Made by a program: the position numbers and the translations under genes. A stretch of 64,000 nucleotides of DNA from Hydractinia symbiolongicarpus (Eukaryota; Cnidaria; Hydrozoa; Anthoathecata; Hydractiniidae), in assembly GCF_029227915.1 (NCBI RefSeq), contig NC_079878.1, forward strand, positions 33,941,501 to 34,005,500. The letters run 5' to 3'. Every line of letters starts with the position of its first letter. Positions within the stretch are counted from its first letter, which is position 1. The notes under the pieces were generated by a model, which saw only the letters and a program-made list of their open reading frames with translations, had not been told where the DNA came from and did no database searches. Of this stretch, positions 23,485-37,474 are shown in pieces.

Positions 23485-25189
23485 GTAAATATCGCAAAAT
23501 ACATGTTGGTACGAATATGTGACCCAACTATTGCAACTCAAACGGACTGACACCGTTAAAAATTCAATGAAATGTAGTTTTTGAAACTGTCGCTATTCCT
23601 TCAGCGCGCAATAACGGATAGGATTGGTCCCACAGTAAAAAATGAGTTATTTATCTAAATTTTTAAATGAAGCGCAACCACAGCGCCCAGTGTAATCGCT
23701 GAGTTCCGGCAATCACGTCAAGTTAAGAAGAATGTTTTTTCTTGGAGGCCAATTATCTCATTTATCACATTTATCAGGTCACAGTGCAAAGTTAGTTCAT
23801 TTAAGTCCCACAGTCAATCGTTTCATTGTTAATAGCGATGCAACCTAGTAATCTCAGGAAAATATCGCTAAATACATGTTGGTACGAATTTGTGACCCAA
23901 CCGTTGTAACTCAAACGGACTGACTACGTTAGAAAGTCAATGAAATGTAGTTTTTGAAACTGTCGCTATTTCTTTAGCGCGCAATAACGGCTAGGATTGG
24001 TCACACAGTAAAAAATGACTTGATAATCTAAATTTTTAAATAAAGCGCTACCACAGCGCCCAGTGTAATCGCTGAGTTCCGGCAATCACGTCAAATTAGG
24101 GAAAATGTTTTTTCTTGGAGTCCAATTGTCTCATTTATCACATTTATCAGGTCACAGTCCAAAGTTAGTTCAATTAAGTCCCACAGTCAATCGTTTCATT
24201 GTTAAAAGCGATGCAACCTATTAATATGTGAAAAATATTGCTAAATACATGTTGGTACGAATATGTGACGCAACCGTTGTACCTTAAACGGACTGACACC
24301 GTTAGAAAGTCAATGAAATGTAGTTTTTGAAACTTTCGCTATTTCTTCAGCGCGCGATAACGGATAGGATTGGTTCCACAGTAAAGAATGACTTATTTAT
24401 CTAAATTTTTAAATGAAGCGCCACCACAGCGCCCAGTGTAATCGCTGAGTTCCGGCAATCACGTCAATTTAAAAAAATGTTATTTCTTGGAGTTCAATTT
24501 TCTCATTTATAACATTTATCAGGTCACAGTCCAAAGTTAGTTCATTTACGTCCCACAGTCAATCGTTTCACTGTTAAAAGCGATGCAACCTAGTGATATC
24601 AGGTAAATATCGCAAAATACATGTTGGTACGAATATGTGACCCAACTATTGCAACTCAAACGGACTGACACCGTTAAAAATTCAATGAAATGTAGTTTTT
24701 GAAACTGTCGCTATTCCTTCAGCGCGCGATAACGGATAGGATTGGTCGCACAGTAAAAAATGACTTATTTATCTAAAATTTTAAATGAAGCGCAACCACA
24801 GCGCCCAGTGTAATCGCTGAGTTCCGGCAATCACGTCAAGTTAAGAAGAATGTTTTTTCTTGGACGCCAATTATCTCATTTATCACATTTATCAGGTCAC
24901 AGTGCAAAGTTAGTTCATTTAAGTCCCACAGTCAATCGTTTCATTGTTAAAAGCGATGCAACCTATTAATATGTGAAAAATATTGCTAAATACATGTTGG
25001 TACGAATATGTGACGCAACCGTTGTAACTGAAGCGGATTGATACCGTTAGAAAGTCAATGAAATGTGGTTTTTGAAACTGTTGCTACATCTTCAGCGCGC
25101 AATAACGGCTAGGATTGGTCCCACAGTAAAAAATGAATTACTTATCTAAATTTTTAAATGAACCGCTACCACAGCGCCAATGTAATCGC
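23485..25189 (+). repeat. Entry of the A-B-C-D array, with chimeric units
   Basis: Units start at 23700, 24073, 24446 (372) and 24818 (372), after the tail of the 23327 unit. The unit at 24073 has a D-type head ('caaattaggg') and an A-type tail ('gtaccttaaacgg'). The unit at 24818 has a C-type head and a D-type tail. The same two chimeras, in the same context and with the rare 'cttgataatc' variant, recur 4470 bp downstream at 28543 and 29288. Confidence 0.88.
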
Positions 25190-28100
25190 TGAGTTCCCGC
25201 AATCACGTCAAATTAAGAAGAATGTTATTTCTTGGAGTCCTATTGTCTGATTTATCACATTTATCAGGTCACAGTCCAAAGTTAGTTCAATTAAGTCCTA
25301 CAGTCAATCGTTTCATTTTTAAAGGTGATGCAACCTAGTAATATCAGAACAATATCGCTAAATACATGTTGGTACGAATATGTGACCAAACCGTTGTACC
25401 TTAAACGGACTGACACCGTTAGAAAGTCAATGAAATGTAGTTTTTGAAACTTTCGCTATTTCTTCAGCGCGCGATAACGGATAGGATTGGTTCCACAGTA
25501 AAGAATGACTTATTTATCTAAATTTTTAAATGAAGCGCCACCACAGCGCCCAGTGTAATCGCTGAGTTCCGGCAATCACGTCAATTTAAAAAAATGTTAT
25601 TTCTTGGAGTTCAATTTTCTCATTTATAACATTTATCAGGTCACAGTCCAAAGTTAGTTCATTTACGTCCCACAGTCAATCGTTTCACTGTTAAAAGCGA
25701 TGCAACCTAGTGATATCAGGTAAATATCGCAAAATACATGTTGGTACGAATATGTGACCCAACTATTGCAACTCAAACGGACTGACACCGTTAAAAATTC
25801 AATGAAATGTAGTTTTTGAAACTGTCGCTATTCCTTCAGCGCGCGATAACGGATAGGATTGGTCCCACAGTAAAAAATGAGTTATTTTTCTAAATTTTTA
25901 AATGAAGCGCAACCACAGCGCCCAGTGTAATCGCTGAGTTCCGGCAATCACGTCAAGTTAAGAAGAATGTTTTTTCTTGGAGGCCAATTATCTCATTTAT
26001 CACATTTATCAGGTCACAGTGCAAAGTTAGTTCATTTAAGTCCCACAGTCAATCGTTTCATTGTTAATAGCGATGCAACCTAGTAATCTCAGGAAAATAT
26101 CGCTAAATACATGTTGGTACGAATTTGTGACCAAACCGTTGTAACTCAAACGGACTGACTACGTTAGAAAGTCAATGAAATGTAGTTTTTGAAACTGTCG
26201 CTATTTCTTTAGCGCGCAATAACGGCTAGGATTGGTCACACAGTAAAAAATGACTTATTAATCTAAATTTTTAAATAAAGCGCTACCACAGCGCCCAGTG
26301 TAATCGCTGAGTTCCGGCAATCACGTCAAATTAGGGAAAATGTTTTTTCTTGGAGTCCAATTGTCTCATTTATCACATTTATCAGGTCACAGTGCAAAGT
26401 TAGTTCATTTAAGTCCCACAGTCAATCGTTTCATTGTTAAAAGCGATGCAACCTATTAATATGTGAAAAATATTGCTAAATACATGTTGGTACGAATATG
26501 TGACGCAACCGTTGTAACTGAAGCGGATTGATACCGTTAGAAAGTCAATGAAATGTGGTTTTTGAAACTGTTGCTACATCTTCAGCGCGCAATAACGGCT
26601 AGGATTGGTCCCACAGTAAAAAATGAATTACTTATCTAAATTTTTAAATGAACCGCTACCACAGCGCCAATGTAATCGCTGAGTTCCCGCAATCACGTCA
26701 AATTAAGAAGAATGTTATTTCTTGGAGTCCTATTGTCTGATTTATCACATTTATCAGGTCACAGTCCAAAGTTAGTTCAATTAAGTCCTACAGTCAATCG
26801 TTTCATTTTTAAAGGTGATGCAACCTAGTAATATCAGAACAATATCGCTAAATACATGTTGGTACGAATATGTGACCAAACCGTTGTACCTTAAACGGAC
26901 TGACACCGTTAGAAAGTCAATGAAATGTAGTTTTTGAAACTTTCGCTATTTCTTCAGCGCGCGATAACGGATAGGATTGGTTCCACAGTAAAGAATGACT
27001 TATTTATCTAAATTTTTAAATGAAGCGCCACCACAGCGCCCAGTGTAATCGCTGAGTTCCGGCAATCACGTCAATTTAAAAAAATGTTATTTCTTGGAGT
27101 TCAATTTTCTCATTTATAACATTTATCAGGTCACAGTCCAAAGTTAGTTCATTTACGTCCCACAGTCAATCGTTTCACTGTTAAAAGCGATGCAACCTAG
27201 TGATATCAGGTAAATATCGCAAAATACATGTTGGTACGAATATGTGACCCAACTATTGCAACTCAAACGGACTGACACCGTTAAAAATTCAATGAAATGT
27301 AGTTTTTGAAACTGTCGCTATTCCTTCAGCGCGCGATAACGGATAGGATTGGTCCCACAGTAAAAAATGAGTTATTTTTCTAAATTTTTAAATGAAGCGC
27401 AACCACAGCGCCCAGTGTAATCGCTGAGTTCCGGCAATCACGTCAAGTTAAGAAGAATGTTTTTTCTTGGAGGCCAATTATCTCATTTATCACATTTATC
27501 AGGTCACAGTGCAAAGTTAGTTCATTTAAGTCCCACAGTCAATCGTTTCATTGTTAATAGCGATGCAACCTAGTAATCTCAGGAAAATATCGCTAAATAC
27601 ATGTTGGTACGAATTTGTGACCAAACCGTTGTAACTCAAACGGACTGACTACGTTAGAAAGTCAATGAAATGTAGTTTTTGAAACTGTCGCTATTTCTTT
27701 AGCGCGCAATAACGGCTAGGATTGGTCACACAGTAAAAAATGACTTATTAATCTAAATTTTTAAATAAAGCGCTACCACAGCGCCCAGTGTAATCGCTGA
27801 GTTCCGGCAATCACGTCAAATTAGGGAAAATGTTTTTTCTTGGAGTCCAATTGTCTCATTTATCACATTTATCAGGTCACAGTCCAAAGTTAGTTCAATT
27901 AAGTCCCACAGTCAATCGTTTCATTGTTAAAAGCGATGCAACCTATTAATATGTGAAAAATATTGCTAAATACATGTTGGTACGAATATGTGACGCAACC
28001 GTTGTAACTGAAGCGGATTGATACCGTTAGAAAGTCAATGAAATGTGGTTTTTGAAACTGTTGCTACATCTTCAGCGCGCAATAACGGCTAGGATTGGTC

Positions 28101-30840
28101 CCACAGTAAAAAATGACTTACTTATCTAAATTTTTAAATGAACCGCTACCACAGCGCCAATGTAATCGCTGAGTTCCCGCAATCACGTCAAATTAAGAAG
28201 AATGTTATTTCTTGGAGTCCTATTGTCTGATTTATCACATTTATCAGGTCACAGTCCAAAGTTAGTTCAATTAAGTCCTACAGTCAATCGTTTCATTTTT
28301 AAAGGTGATGCAACCTAGTAATATCAGAAAAATATCGCTAAATACATGTTGGTACGAATATGTGACCAAACCGTTGTACCTTAAACGGACTGACACCGTT
28401 AGAAAGTCAATGAAATGTAGTTTTTGAAACTTTCGCTATTTCTTCAGCGCGCGATAACGGATAGGATTGGTCACACAGTAAAAAATGACTTGATAATCTA
28501 AATTTTTAAATAAAGCGCTACCACAGCGCCCAGTGTAATCGCTGAGTTCCGGCAATCACGTCAAATTAGGGAAAATGTTTTTTCTTGGAGTCCAATTGTC
28601 TCATTTATCACATTTATCAGGTCACAGTCCAAAGTTAGTTCAATTAAGTCCCACAGTCAATCGTTTCATTGTTAAAAGCGATGCAACCTATTAATATGTG
28701 AAAAATATTGCTAAATACATGTTGGTACGAATATGTGACGCAACCGTTGTACCTTAAACGGACTGACACCGTTAGAAAGTCAATGAAATGTAGTTTTTGA
28801 AAATTTCGCTATTTCTTCAGCGCGCGATAACGGATAGGATTGGTTCCACAGTAAAGAATGACTTATTTATCTAAATTTTTAAATGAAGCGCCACCACAGC
28901 GCCCAGTGTAATCGCTGAGTTCCGGCAATCACGTCAATTTAAAAAAATGTTATTTCTTGGAGTTCAATTTTCTCATTTATAACATTTATCAGGTCACAGT
29001 CCAAAGTTAGTTCATTTACGTCCCACAGTCAATCGTTTCACTGTTAAAAGCGATGCAACCTAGTGATATCAGGTAAATATCGCAAAATACATGTTGGTAC
29101 GAATATGTGACCCAACTATTGCAACTCAAACGGACTGACACCGTTAAAAATTCAATGAAATGTAGTTTTTGAAACTGTCGCTATTCCTTCAGCGCGCGAT
29201 AACGGATAGGATTGGTCGCACAGTAAAAAATGACTTATTTATCTAAAATTTTAAATGAAGCGCAACCACAGCGCCCAGTGTAATCGCTGAGTTCCGGCAA
29301 TCACGTCAAGTTAAGAAGAATGTTTTTTCTTGGACGCCAATTATCTCATTTATCACATTTATCAGGTCACAGTGCAAAGTTAGTTCATTTAAGTCCCACA
29401 GTCAATCGTTTCATTGTTAAAAGCGATGCAACCTATTAATATGTGAAAAATATTGCTAAATACATGTTGGTACGAATATGTGACGCAACCGTTGTAACTG
29501 AAGCGGATTGATACCGTTAGAAAGTCAATGAAATGTGGTTTTTGAAACTGTTGCTACATCTTCAGCGCGCAATAACGGCTAGGATTGGTCCCACAGTAAA
29601 AAATGAATTACTTATCTAAATTTTTAAATGAACCGCTACCACAGCGCCAATGTAATCGCTGAGTTCCCGCAATCACGTCAAATTAAGAAGAATGTTATTT
29701 CTTGGAGTCCTATTGTCTGATTTATCACATTTATCAGGTCACAGTCCAAAGTTAGTTCAATTAAGTCCTACAGTCAATCGTTTCATTTTTAAAGGTGATG
29801 CAACCTAGTAATATCAGAACAATATCGCTAAATACATGTTGGTACGAATATGTGACCAAACCGTTGTACCTTAAACGGACTGACACCGTTAGAAAGTCAA
29901 TGAAATGTAGTTTTTGAAACTTTCGCTATTTCTTCAGCGCGCGATAACGGATAGGATTGGTTCCACAGTAAAGAATGACTTATTTATCTAAATTTTTAAA
30001 TGAAGCGCCACCACAGCGCCCAGTGTAATCGCTGAGTTCCGGCAATCACGTCAATTTAAAAAAATGTTATTTCTTGGAGTTCAATTTTCTCATTTATAAC
30101 ATTTATCAGGTCACAGTCCAAAGTTAGTTCATTTACGTCCCACAGTCAATCGTTTCACTGTTAAAAGCGATGCAACCTAGTGATATCAGGTAAATATCGC
30201 AAAATACATGTTGGTACGAATATGTGACCCAACTATTGCAACTCAAACGGACTGACACCGTTAAAAATTCAATGAAATGTAGTTTTTGAAACTGTCGCTA
30301 TTCCTTCAGCGCGCGATAACGGATAGGATTGGTCCCACAGTAAAAAATGAGTTATTTTTCTAAATTTTTAAATGAAGCGCAACCACAGCGCCCAGTGTAA
30401 TCGCTGAGTTCCGGCAATCACGTCAAGTTAAGAAGAATGTTTTTTCTTGGAGGCCAATTATCTCATTTATCACATTTATCAGGTCACAGTGCAAAGTTAG
30501 TTCATTTAAGTCCCACAGTCAATCGTTTCATTGTTAATAGCGATGCAACCTAGTAATCTCAGGAAAATATCGCTAAATACATGTTGGTACGAATTTGTGA
30601 CCAAACCGTTGTAACTCAAACGGACTGACTACGTTAGAAAGTCAATGAAATGTAGTTTTTGAAACTGTCGCTATTTCTTTAGCGCGCAATAACGGCTAGG
30701 ATTGGTCACACAGTAAAAAATGACTTATTAATCTAAATTTTTAAATAAAGCGCTACCACAGCGCCCAGTGTAATCGCTGAGTTCCGGCAATCACGTCAAA
30801 TTAGGGAAAATGTTTTTTCTTGGAGTCCAATTGTCTCATT
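24001..30840 (+). repeat. Superimposed 4470-bp repeat (three tetramers)
   Basis: The sequence from 24001 is matched by that from 28471, 4470 bp later. The match includes 'gacttgataatc' and the order of D/A chimera, B, C/D chimera and A unit. It continues to about 26.38 kb in the first copy and 30.84 kb in the second. After that the second copy matches the D unit at 27798 (offset 2980) better than the one at 26308. The larger repeat is therefore itself a mosaic laid over the 1490-bp period. Confidence 0.8.
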
Positions 30841-32640
30841 TATCACATTTATCAGGTCACAGTCCAAAGTTAGTTCAATTAAGTCCCACAGTCAATCGTT
30901 TCATTGTTAAAAGCGATGCAACCTATTAATATGTGAAAAATATTGCTAAATACATGTTGGTACGAATATGTGACGCAACCGTTGTAACTGAAGCGGATTG
31001 ATACCGTTAGAAAGTCAATGAAATGTGGTTTTTGAAACTGTTGCTACATCTTCAGCGCGCAATAACGGCTAGGATTGGTCCCACAGTAAAAAATGACTTA
31101 CTTATCTAAATTTTTAAATGAACCGCTACCACAGCGCCAATGTAATCGCTGAGTTCCCGCAATCACGTCAAATTAAGAAGAATGTTATTTCTTGGAGTCC
31201 TATTGTCTGATTTATCACATTTATCAGGTCACAGTCCAAAGTTAGTTCAATTAAGTCCTACAGTCAATCGTTTCATTTTTAAAGGTGATGCAACCTAGTA
31301 ATATCAGAAAAATATCGCTAAATACATGTTGGTACGAATATGTGACCAAACCGTTGTACCTTAAACGGACTGACACCGTTAGAAAGTCAATGAAATGTAG
31401 TTTTTGAAACTTTCGCTATTTCTTCAGCGCGCGATAACGGATAGGATTGGTTCCACAGTAAAGAATGACTTATTTATCTAAATTTTTAAATGAAGCGCCA
31501 CCACAGCGCCCAGTGTAATCGCTGAGTTCCGGCAATCACGTCAATTTAAAAAAATGTTATTTCTTGGAGTTCAATTTTCTCATTTATAACATTTATCAGG
31601 TCACAGTCCAAAGTTAGTTCATTTACGTCCCACAGTCAATCGTTTCACTGTTAAAAGCGATGCAACCTAGTGATATCAGGTAAATATCGCAAAATACATG
31701 TTGGGACGAAAATGTGACCCAACTATTGCAACTCAAACGGACTGACACCGTTAAAAATTCAATGAAATGTAGTTTTTGAAACTGTCTCTATTCCTTCAGC
31801 GCGCGATAACGGATAGGATTGGTCCCACAGTAAAAAATGACTTATTTATCTAAAATTTTAAATGAGGCGCAACCACAGCGCCCAGTGTAATCGCTGAGTT
31901 CCGGCAATCACGTCAAGTTAAGAAGAATGTTTTTTCTTGGAGGCCAATTATCTCATTTATCACATTTATCAGGTCACAGTGCAAAGTTAGTTCATTTAAG
32001 TCCCACAGTCAATCGTTTCATTGTTAATAGCGATGCAACCTAGTAATCTCAGGAAAATATCGCTAAATACATGTTGGTACGAATTTGTGACCCAACCGTT
32101 GTAACTCAAACGGACTGACTACGTTAGAAAGTCAATGAAATGTAGTTTTTGAAACTGTCGCTATTTCTTTAGCGCGCAATAACGGCTAGGATTGGTCACA
32201 CAGTAAAAAATGACTTATTAATCTAAATTTTTAAATAAAGCGCTACCACAGCGCCCAGTGTAATCGCTGAGTTCCGGCAATCACGTCAAATTAGGGAAAA
32301 TGTTTTTTCTTGGAGTCCAATTGTCTCATTTATCACATTTATCAGGTCACAGTCCAAAGTTAGTTCAATTAAGTCCCACAGTCAATCGTTTCATTGTTAA
32401 AAGCGATGCAACCTATTAATATGTGAAAAATATTGCTAAATACATGTTGGTACGAATATGTGACGCAACCGTTGTAACTGAAGCGGATTGATACCGTTAG
32501 AAAGTCAATGAAATGTGGTTTTTGAAACTGTTGCTACATCTTCAGCGCGCAATAACGGCTAGGATTGGTGCCACGGCAAAAAATGACTTATAAATCTAAA
32601 TTTTTAAATGAAGCGCTACCACAGCGCCCAGTGTAATCCT
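25190..32640 (+). repeat. Tetramer HOR A-B-C-D, 1490 bp x 5
   Basis: A-type units ('tgagttcccgc') start at 25190, 26680, 28170, 29660 and 31150, exactly 1490 bp apart. Each is followed by B ('cgtcaatttaaaaaaatg', 'aaaattcaatg'), C ('caagttaag', 'gaggcc') and D ('caaattaggg') units of 373, 372, 373 and 372 bp. The third block (28170-29659) is irregular: an A/C chimera, a D/A chimera, a B unit and a C/D chimera. The last block ends at about 32560, where the tail changes to 'ggtgccacggcaaaaaatg' and E-type units begin. This is the most regular and longest HOR in the window. Confidence 0.93.
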
Positions 32641-34867
32641 TGAGTTCCGGCAATCATGTCAAATAAAGAAGAATGTTATTTCTAGGAGTCCAATTTTCTC
32701 ATTTATCACATTTATCAGGTCACAGTCCAAAGTTAGTTCATTTAAGTCCCACAGTCAATCGTTTCACTGTTAAAAGCGATGCAACCTACTGATATCAGGT
32801 AAATATCGCAAAATACATGTTGGTATGAATATGTGACCCAACCATTGCAACTCAAACGGACTGACACCGTTAGAAAGTCAATGAAATGCAGTTTTTGAAA
32901 CTGTCGCTATTTCTTCAGCGCGCGATAACGGTTAGGATTGGTCCCACAGTAAAAAATGACTTATTAATCTAAATTTTTAAATAAAGCGCTACCACAGCGC
33001 CCAGTGTAATCGCTGAGTTCCGGCAATCACGTCAAATTAAGAAAAATGTTTTTTCTTGGAGTCCAATTGTCTCATTTATCACATTTATCCGGTCACAGTC
33101 CAAAGTTAATTCAATTAAGTCCCACAGTCAATCGTTTCATTGTTAAAAGCGATGCAACCTATTAATATGTGAAAAATATCGCTAAATACATGTTGGTACG
33201 AATATGTGACGCAACCGTTGTAACTGAAGCGGATTGATACCGTTAGAAAGTCAATGAAATGTGGTTTTTGAAACTGTTGCTACATCTTCAGCGCGCAATA
33301 ACGGCTAGGATTGGTCGCACAGTAAAGAATGACTTACTTATTTATATTTTTAAATGAAGCACTACCACAGCGCCCAGTGTAATCGCTGAGTTCCGGCAAT
33401 CACGTCAAATTAAGAAAAATGTTATTTCTTGGAGTTCAATTCTCTCATTTATAACATTTATCAGGTCACAGTCCAAAGTTAGTTCAATTAAGTCCCACAG
33501 TCAATCGTTTCATTGTTAAAAGCGATGCAACCTATTAATATGTGAAAAATATTGCTAAATACATGTTGGTACGAATATGTGACGCAACCGTTGTAACTGA
33601 AGCGGATTGATACCGTTAGAAAGTCAATGAAATGTGGTTTTTGAAACTGTTGCTACATCTTCAGCGCGCAATAACGGCTAGGATTGGTGCCACGGCAAAA
33701 AATGACTTATAAATCTAAATTTTTAAATGAAGCGCTACCACAGCGCCCAGTGTAATCCTTGAGTTCCGGCAATCATGTCAAATAAAGAAGAATGTTATTT
33801 CTAGGAGTCCAATTTTCTCATTTATCACATTTATCAGGTCACAGTCCAAAGTTAGTTCATTTAAGTCCCACAGTCAATCGTTTCACTGTTAAAAGCGATG
33901 CAACCTACTGATATCAGGTAAATATCGCAAAATACATGTTGGTATGAATATGTGACCCAACCATTGCAACTCAAACGGACTGACACCGTTAGAAAGTCAA
34001 TGAAATGCAGTTTTTAAAACTGTCGCTATTTCTTCAGCGCGCGATAACGGTTAGGATTGGTCCCACAGTAAAAAATGACTTATTAATCTAAATTTTTAAA
34101 TAAAGCGCTACCACAGCGCCCAGTGTAATCGCTGAGTTCCGGCAATCACGTCAAATTAAGAAAAATGTTTTTTCTTGGAGTCCAATTGTCTCATTTATCA
34201 CATTTATCCGGTCACAGTCCAAAGTTAATTCAATTAAGTCCCACAGTCAATCGTTTCATTGTTAAAAGCGATGCAACCTATTAATATGTGAAAAATATCG
34301 CTAAATACATGTTGGTACGAATATGTGACGCAACCGTTGTAACTGAAGCGGATTGATACCGTTAGAAAGTCAATGAAATGTGGTTTTTGAAACTGTTGCT
34401 ACATCTTCAGCGCGCAATAACGGCTAGGATTGGTCGCACAGTAAAGAATGACTTACTTATTTATATTTTTAAATGAAGCACTACCACAGCGCCCAGTGTA
34501 ATCGCTGAGTTCCGGCAATCACGTCAAATTAAGAAAAATGTTATTTCTTGGAGTTCAATTCTCTCATTTATAACATTTATCAGGTCACAGTCCAAAGTTA
34601 GTTCAATTAAGTCCCACAGTCAATCGTTTCATTGTTAAAAGCGATGCAACCTAGTAATATCAGAAAAATATCGCTAAATACATGTTGGTACGAATATGTG
34701 ACACAACCGTTTTAACTCAAACGGACTGAGACCGTTAGAAAGTCAATGAAGTGTAGTTTCGGAAACTGTCGCTATTTTTTCAGCGCGCGATAACGGATAG
34801 GATTGGTCCCACAGGTATTTATCTAAATTTTTAAATGAAGCGCTACCACAGCGCCCAGTGTAATCGC
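32641..34867 (+). repeat. Trimer HOR, 1119 and 1108 bp
   Basis: Units start at 32641, 33014, 33387 and then 33760, 34133, 34506. Each trimer is an E-type unit, an 'attaagaaaaatg' unit with 'tttatccggtc', and a 'ggagttcaattctctc' unit. The third unit of copy 1 switches to a D-type tail ending 'gtgccacggcaaaaaatg', like the 32268 unit. This shows the exchange that created the duplication. The third unit of copy 2 is only 362 bp because 11 bases are missing after 'cccacag' at about 34814. Confidence 0.9.
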
Positions 34868-37474
34868 TGAGTTCCGGCAATCACGTCAAAATAAGAAGAA
34901 TATTATTTCATGGAGTCCAATTGTCTCATTTATCACATTTATCAGGTCACGGACCAAAGTTAGCTCAATTAAGTCCCACAGTCAATTGTTTCATTGCTAA
35001 TAGCGATGCAACCTAGTAATCTCAGAAAAATATCGCTAAATACATGTTGGTACCAATATGTGACCCAACCGTTGTAACTCAAACGGACTGACTCCGTTAG
35101 AAAGTCAATGAAATGTAGTTTTTGTAACTGTCGCTATTTCTTTAGCGCGCAATAACGGCTAGGATTGGTCCTACAGTAAAAACTGACTTATTAATCTAAA
35201 TTTTTAAATAAAGCGCTACCACAGCGCCCAGTGTAATCGCTGAGTTCCGGCAATCACGTGAAATTAAGAAAAATGTTTTTTCTTGGAGTCCAATTGTCTC
35301 ATTTATCACATTTATCAGGTTACACTCCAAAGTTAGTTCAATTAAGTCCCACAGTCAATCGTTTCATTGTTAAAAGCGATGCCACCTATTAATATGTGAA
35401 AAATATCGCTAAATACATGTTGGTACGAATATGTGACGCAACCGTTGTAACTGAAGCGGATTGATACCGTTAGAAAGTCAATGAAATGTGGTTTTTAAAA
35501 CTGTTGCTACTTCTTCAGCGCGCGATAACGGCTAGGATTGGTCCACAGTAAAGAATGACTTACTTATCTAAATTTTTAAATGAACCGCTACCACAGCGCC
35601 AATGTAATCGCTGAGTTCCCGCAATCACGTCAAATTAAGAAGAATGTTATTTCTTGGAGTCCTATTGTCTGATTTATCACATTTATCAGGTCACAGTCCA
35701 AAGTTAGTTCAATTAAGTCCCACAGTCAATCGTTTCATTGTTAAAAGCGATGCAACCTATTAATATGTGAAAAATATCGCTAAATACATGTTGGTACGAA
35801 TATGTGACGCAACCGTTGTAACTGAAGCGGATTGATACCGTTAGAAAGTCAATGAAATGTAGTTTTTGAAACTGTCGCTATTTCTTCAGCGCGCGATAAC
35901 GGTTAGGATTGGTCCCACAGTAAAAAATGACTTATTTATCTAAATTTTTAAATGAAGGGCAACCACAGCGCCCAGTGTAATCGCTGAGTTCCGGCAATCA
36001 CGTCAAGTTAAGAAGAATGTTTTTTCTTGGAGTCCAATTGTCTCATTTATCACATTTATAAGGTCACGGTGCAAAGTTAATTCATTTAAGTCCCACAGTC
36101 AGTCGTTTCATTGTTAATAGCGATGCAACCTAGTAATCTCAGGAAAATATCGCTAAATACATGTTGGTACCAATTTGTGACCCAACCGTTGTAACTCAAA
36201 TAGACTGACTACGTTAGAAAGTCAATGAAATGTAGTTTTTGAAACTGTCGCTATTTCTTTAGCGCGCAATAACGGCTAGGATTCGTCCCACAGTAAAAAA
36301 TGACTTATTAATCTAAATTTTTAAATAAAGCGCTACCACAGCGCCCAGTGTAATCGCTGAGTTCCGGCAATCACGTCAAATTAAGGAAAATGTTTTTTCT
36401 TGGAGTCCAATTGTCTCATTTATCACATTTATCCGGTCACAGTCCAAAGTTAATTCAATTAAGTCCCACAGTCAATCGTTTCATTGTTAAAAGCGATGCA
36501 ACCTATTAATATGTGAAAAATATCGCTAAATACATGTTGGTACGAATATTTGACGCAACCGTTGTAACTGAAAAGGATTGATACGGTTAGAAAGTCAATG
36601 AAATGTGGTTTTTGAAACTGTTGCTACATCTTCAGCGCGCAATAACGGCTAGGATTTGTCGCACAGTAAAGAATGACTTACTTATTTTCATTTTTAAATG
36701 AAGCGCTACCACAGCGCCCAGTGTAATCGCTGACTTCCGGCAATCACGTCAAATTAAAAAGAATAATATTTCTTGGAGTTCAATTCTCTCATTTATAACA
36801 TTTATCAGGTCACAGTCCAAAGTTAGTTCAATTAAGTCCCACAGTCAATCGTTTCCTTGTTAAAAGCGATGCAACCTAGTAATATCAGAAAAATATCGCT
36901 AAATACATGTTGGTACGAATATGTGACCCAACCGTTGTAACTGAAGCGGATTGATACCGTTAGAAAGTCAATGAAATGTGGTTTTTAAAACTGTTGCTAC
37001 TTCTTCAGCGCGCGATAACGGCTAGGATTGGTCCACAGTAAAGAATGACTTACTTATCTAAATTTTTAAATGAAGCGCTACCACAGCGCCAATGTAATCG
37101 CTGAGTTCCCGCAATCACGTCAAATTAAGAAGAATGTTATTTCTTGGAGTCCTATTGTCTGATTTATTACATTTATCAGGTCACAGTCCAAAGTTAGTTC
37201 AATTAAGTCCTACAGTCAATCGTTTCATTTTTAAAGGTGATGCAACCTAGTAATATCAGAAAAATATCGCTAAATACATGTTGGTACGAATATGTGACCA
37301 AACCGTTGTACCTTAAACGAACTGACACCGTTAGAAAGTCAATGAAATGTAGTTTTTGAAACTGTCGCTATTTCTTCAGCGCGCGATAACGGATAGGATT
37401 GGTTCCACAGTAAAGAATGACTTATTTATCTAAATTTTTAAATGAAGCGCCACCACAGCGCCCAGTGTAATCGC
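34868..37474 (+). repeat. Mixed monomer tract
   Basis: Units start at 34868, 35241 (371), 35612, 35985, 36358, 36731 (371) and 37102. The first two repeat the 19975 block. The unit at 35612 has an A-type head and a D-type tail. The units at 35985 and 36358 resemble 21837 and its D-like neighbours. The unit at 37102 is A type again. Nothing other than satellite sequence is present. Confidence 0.8.
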
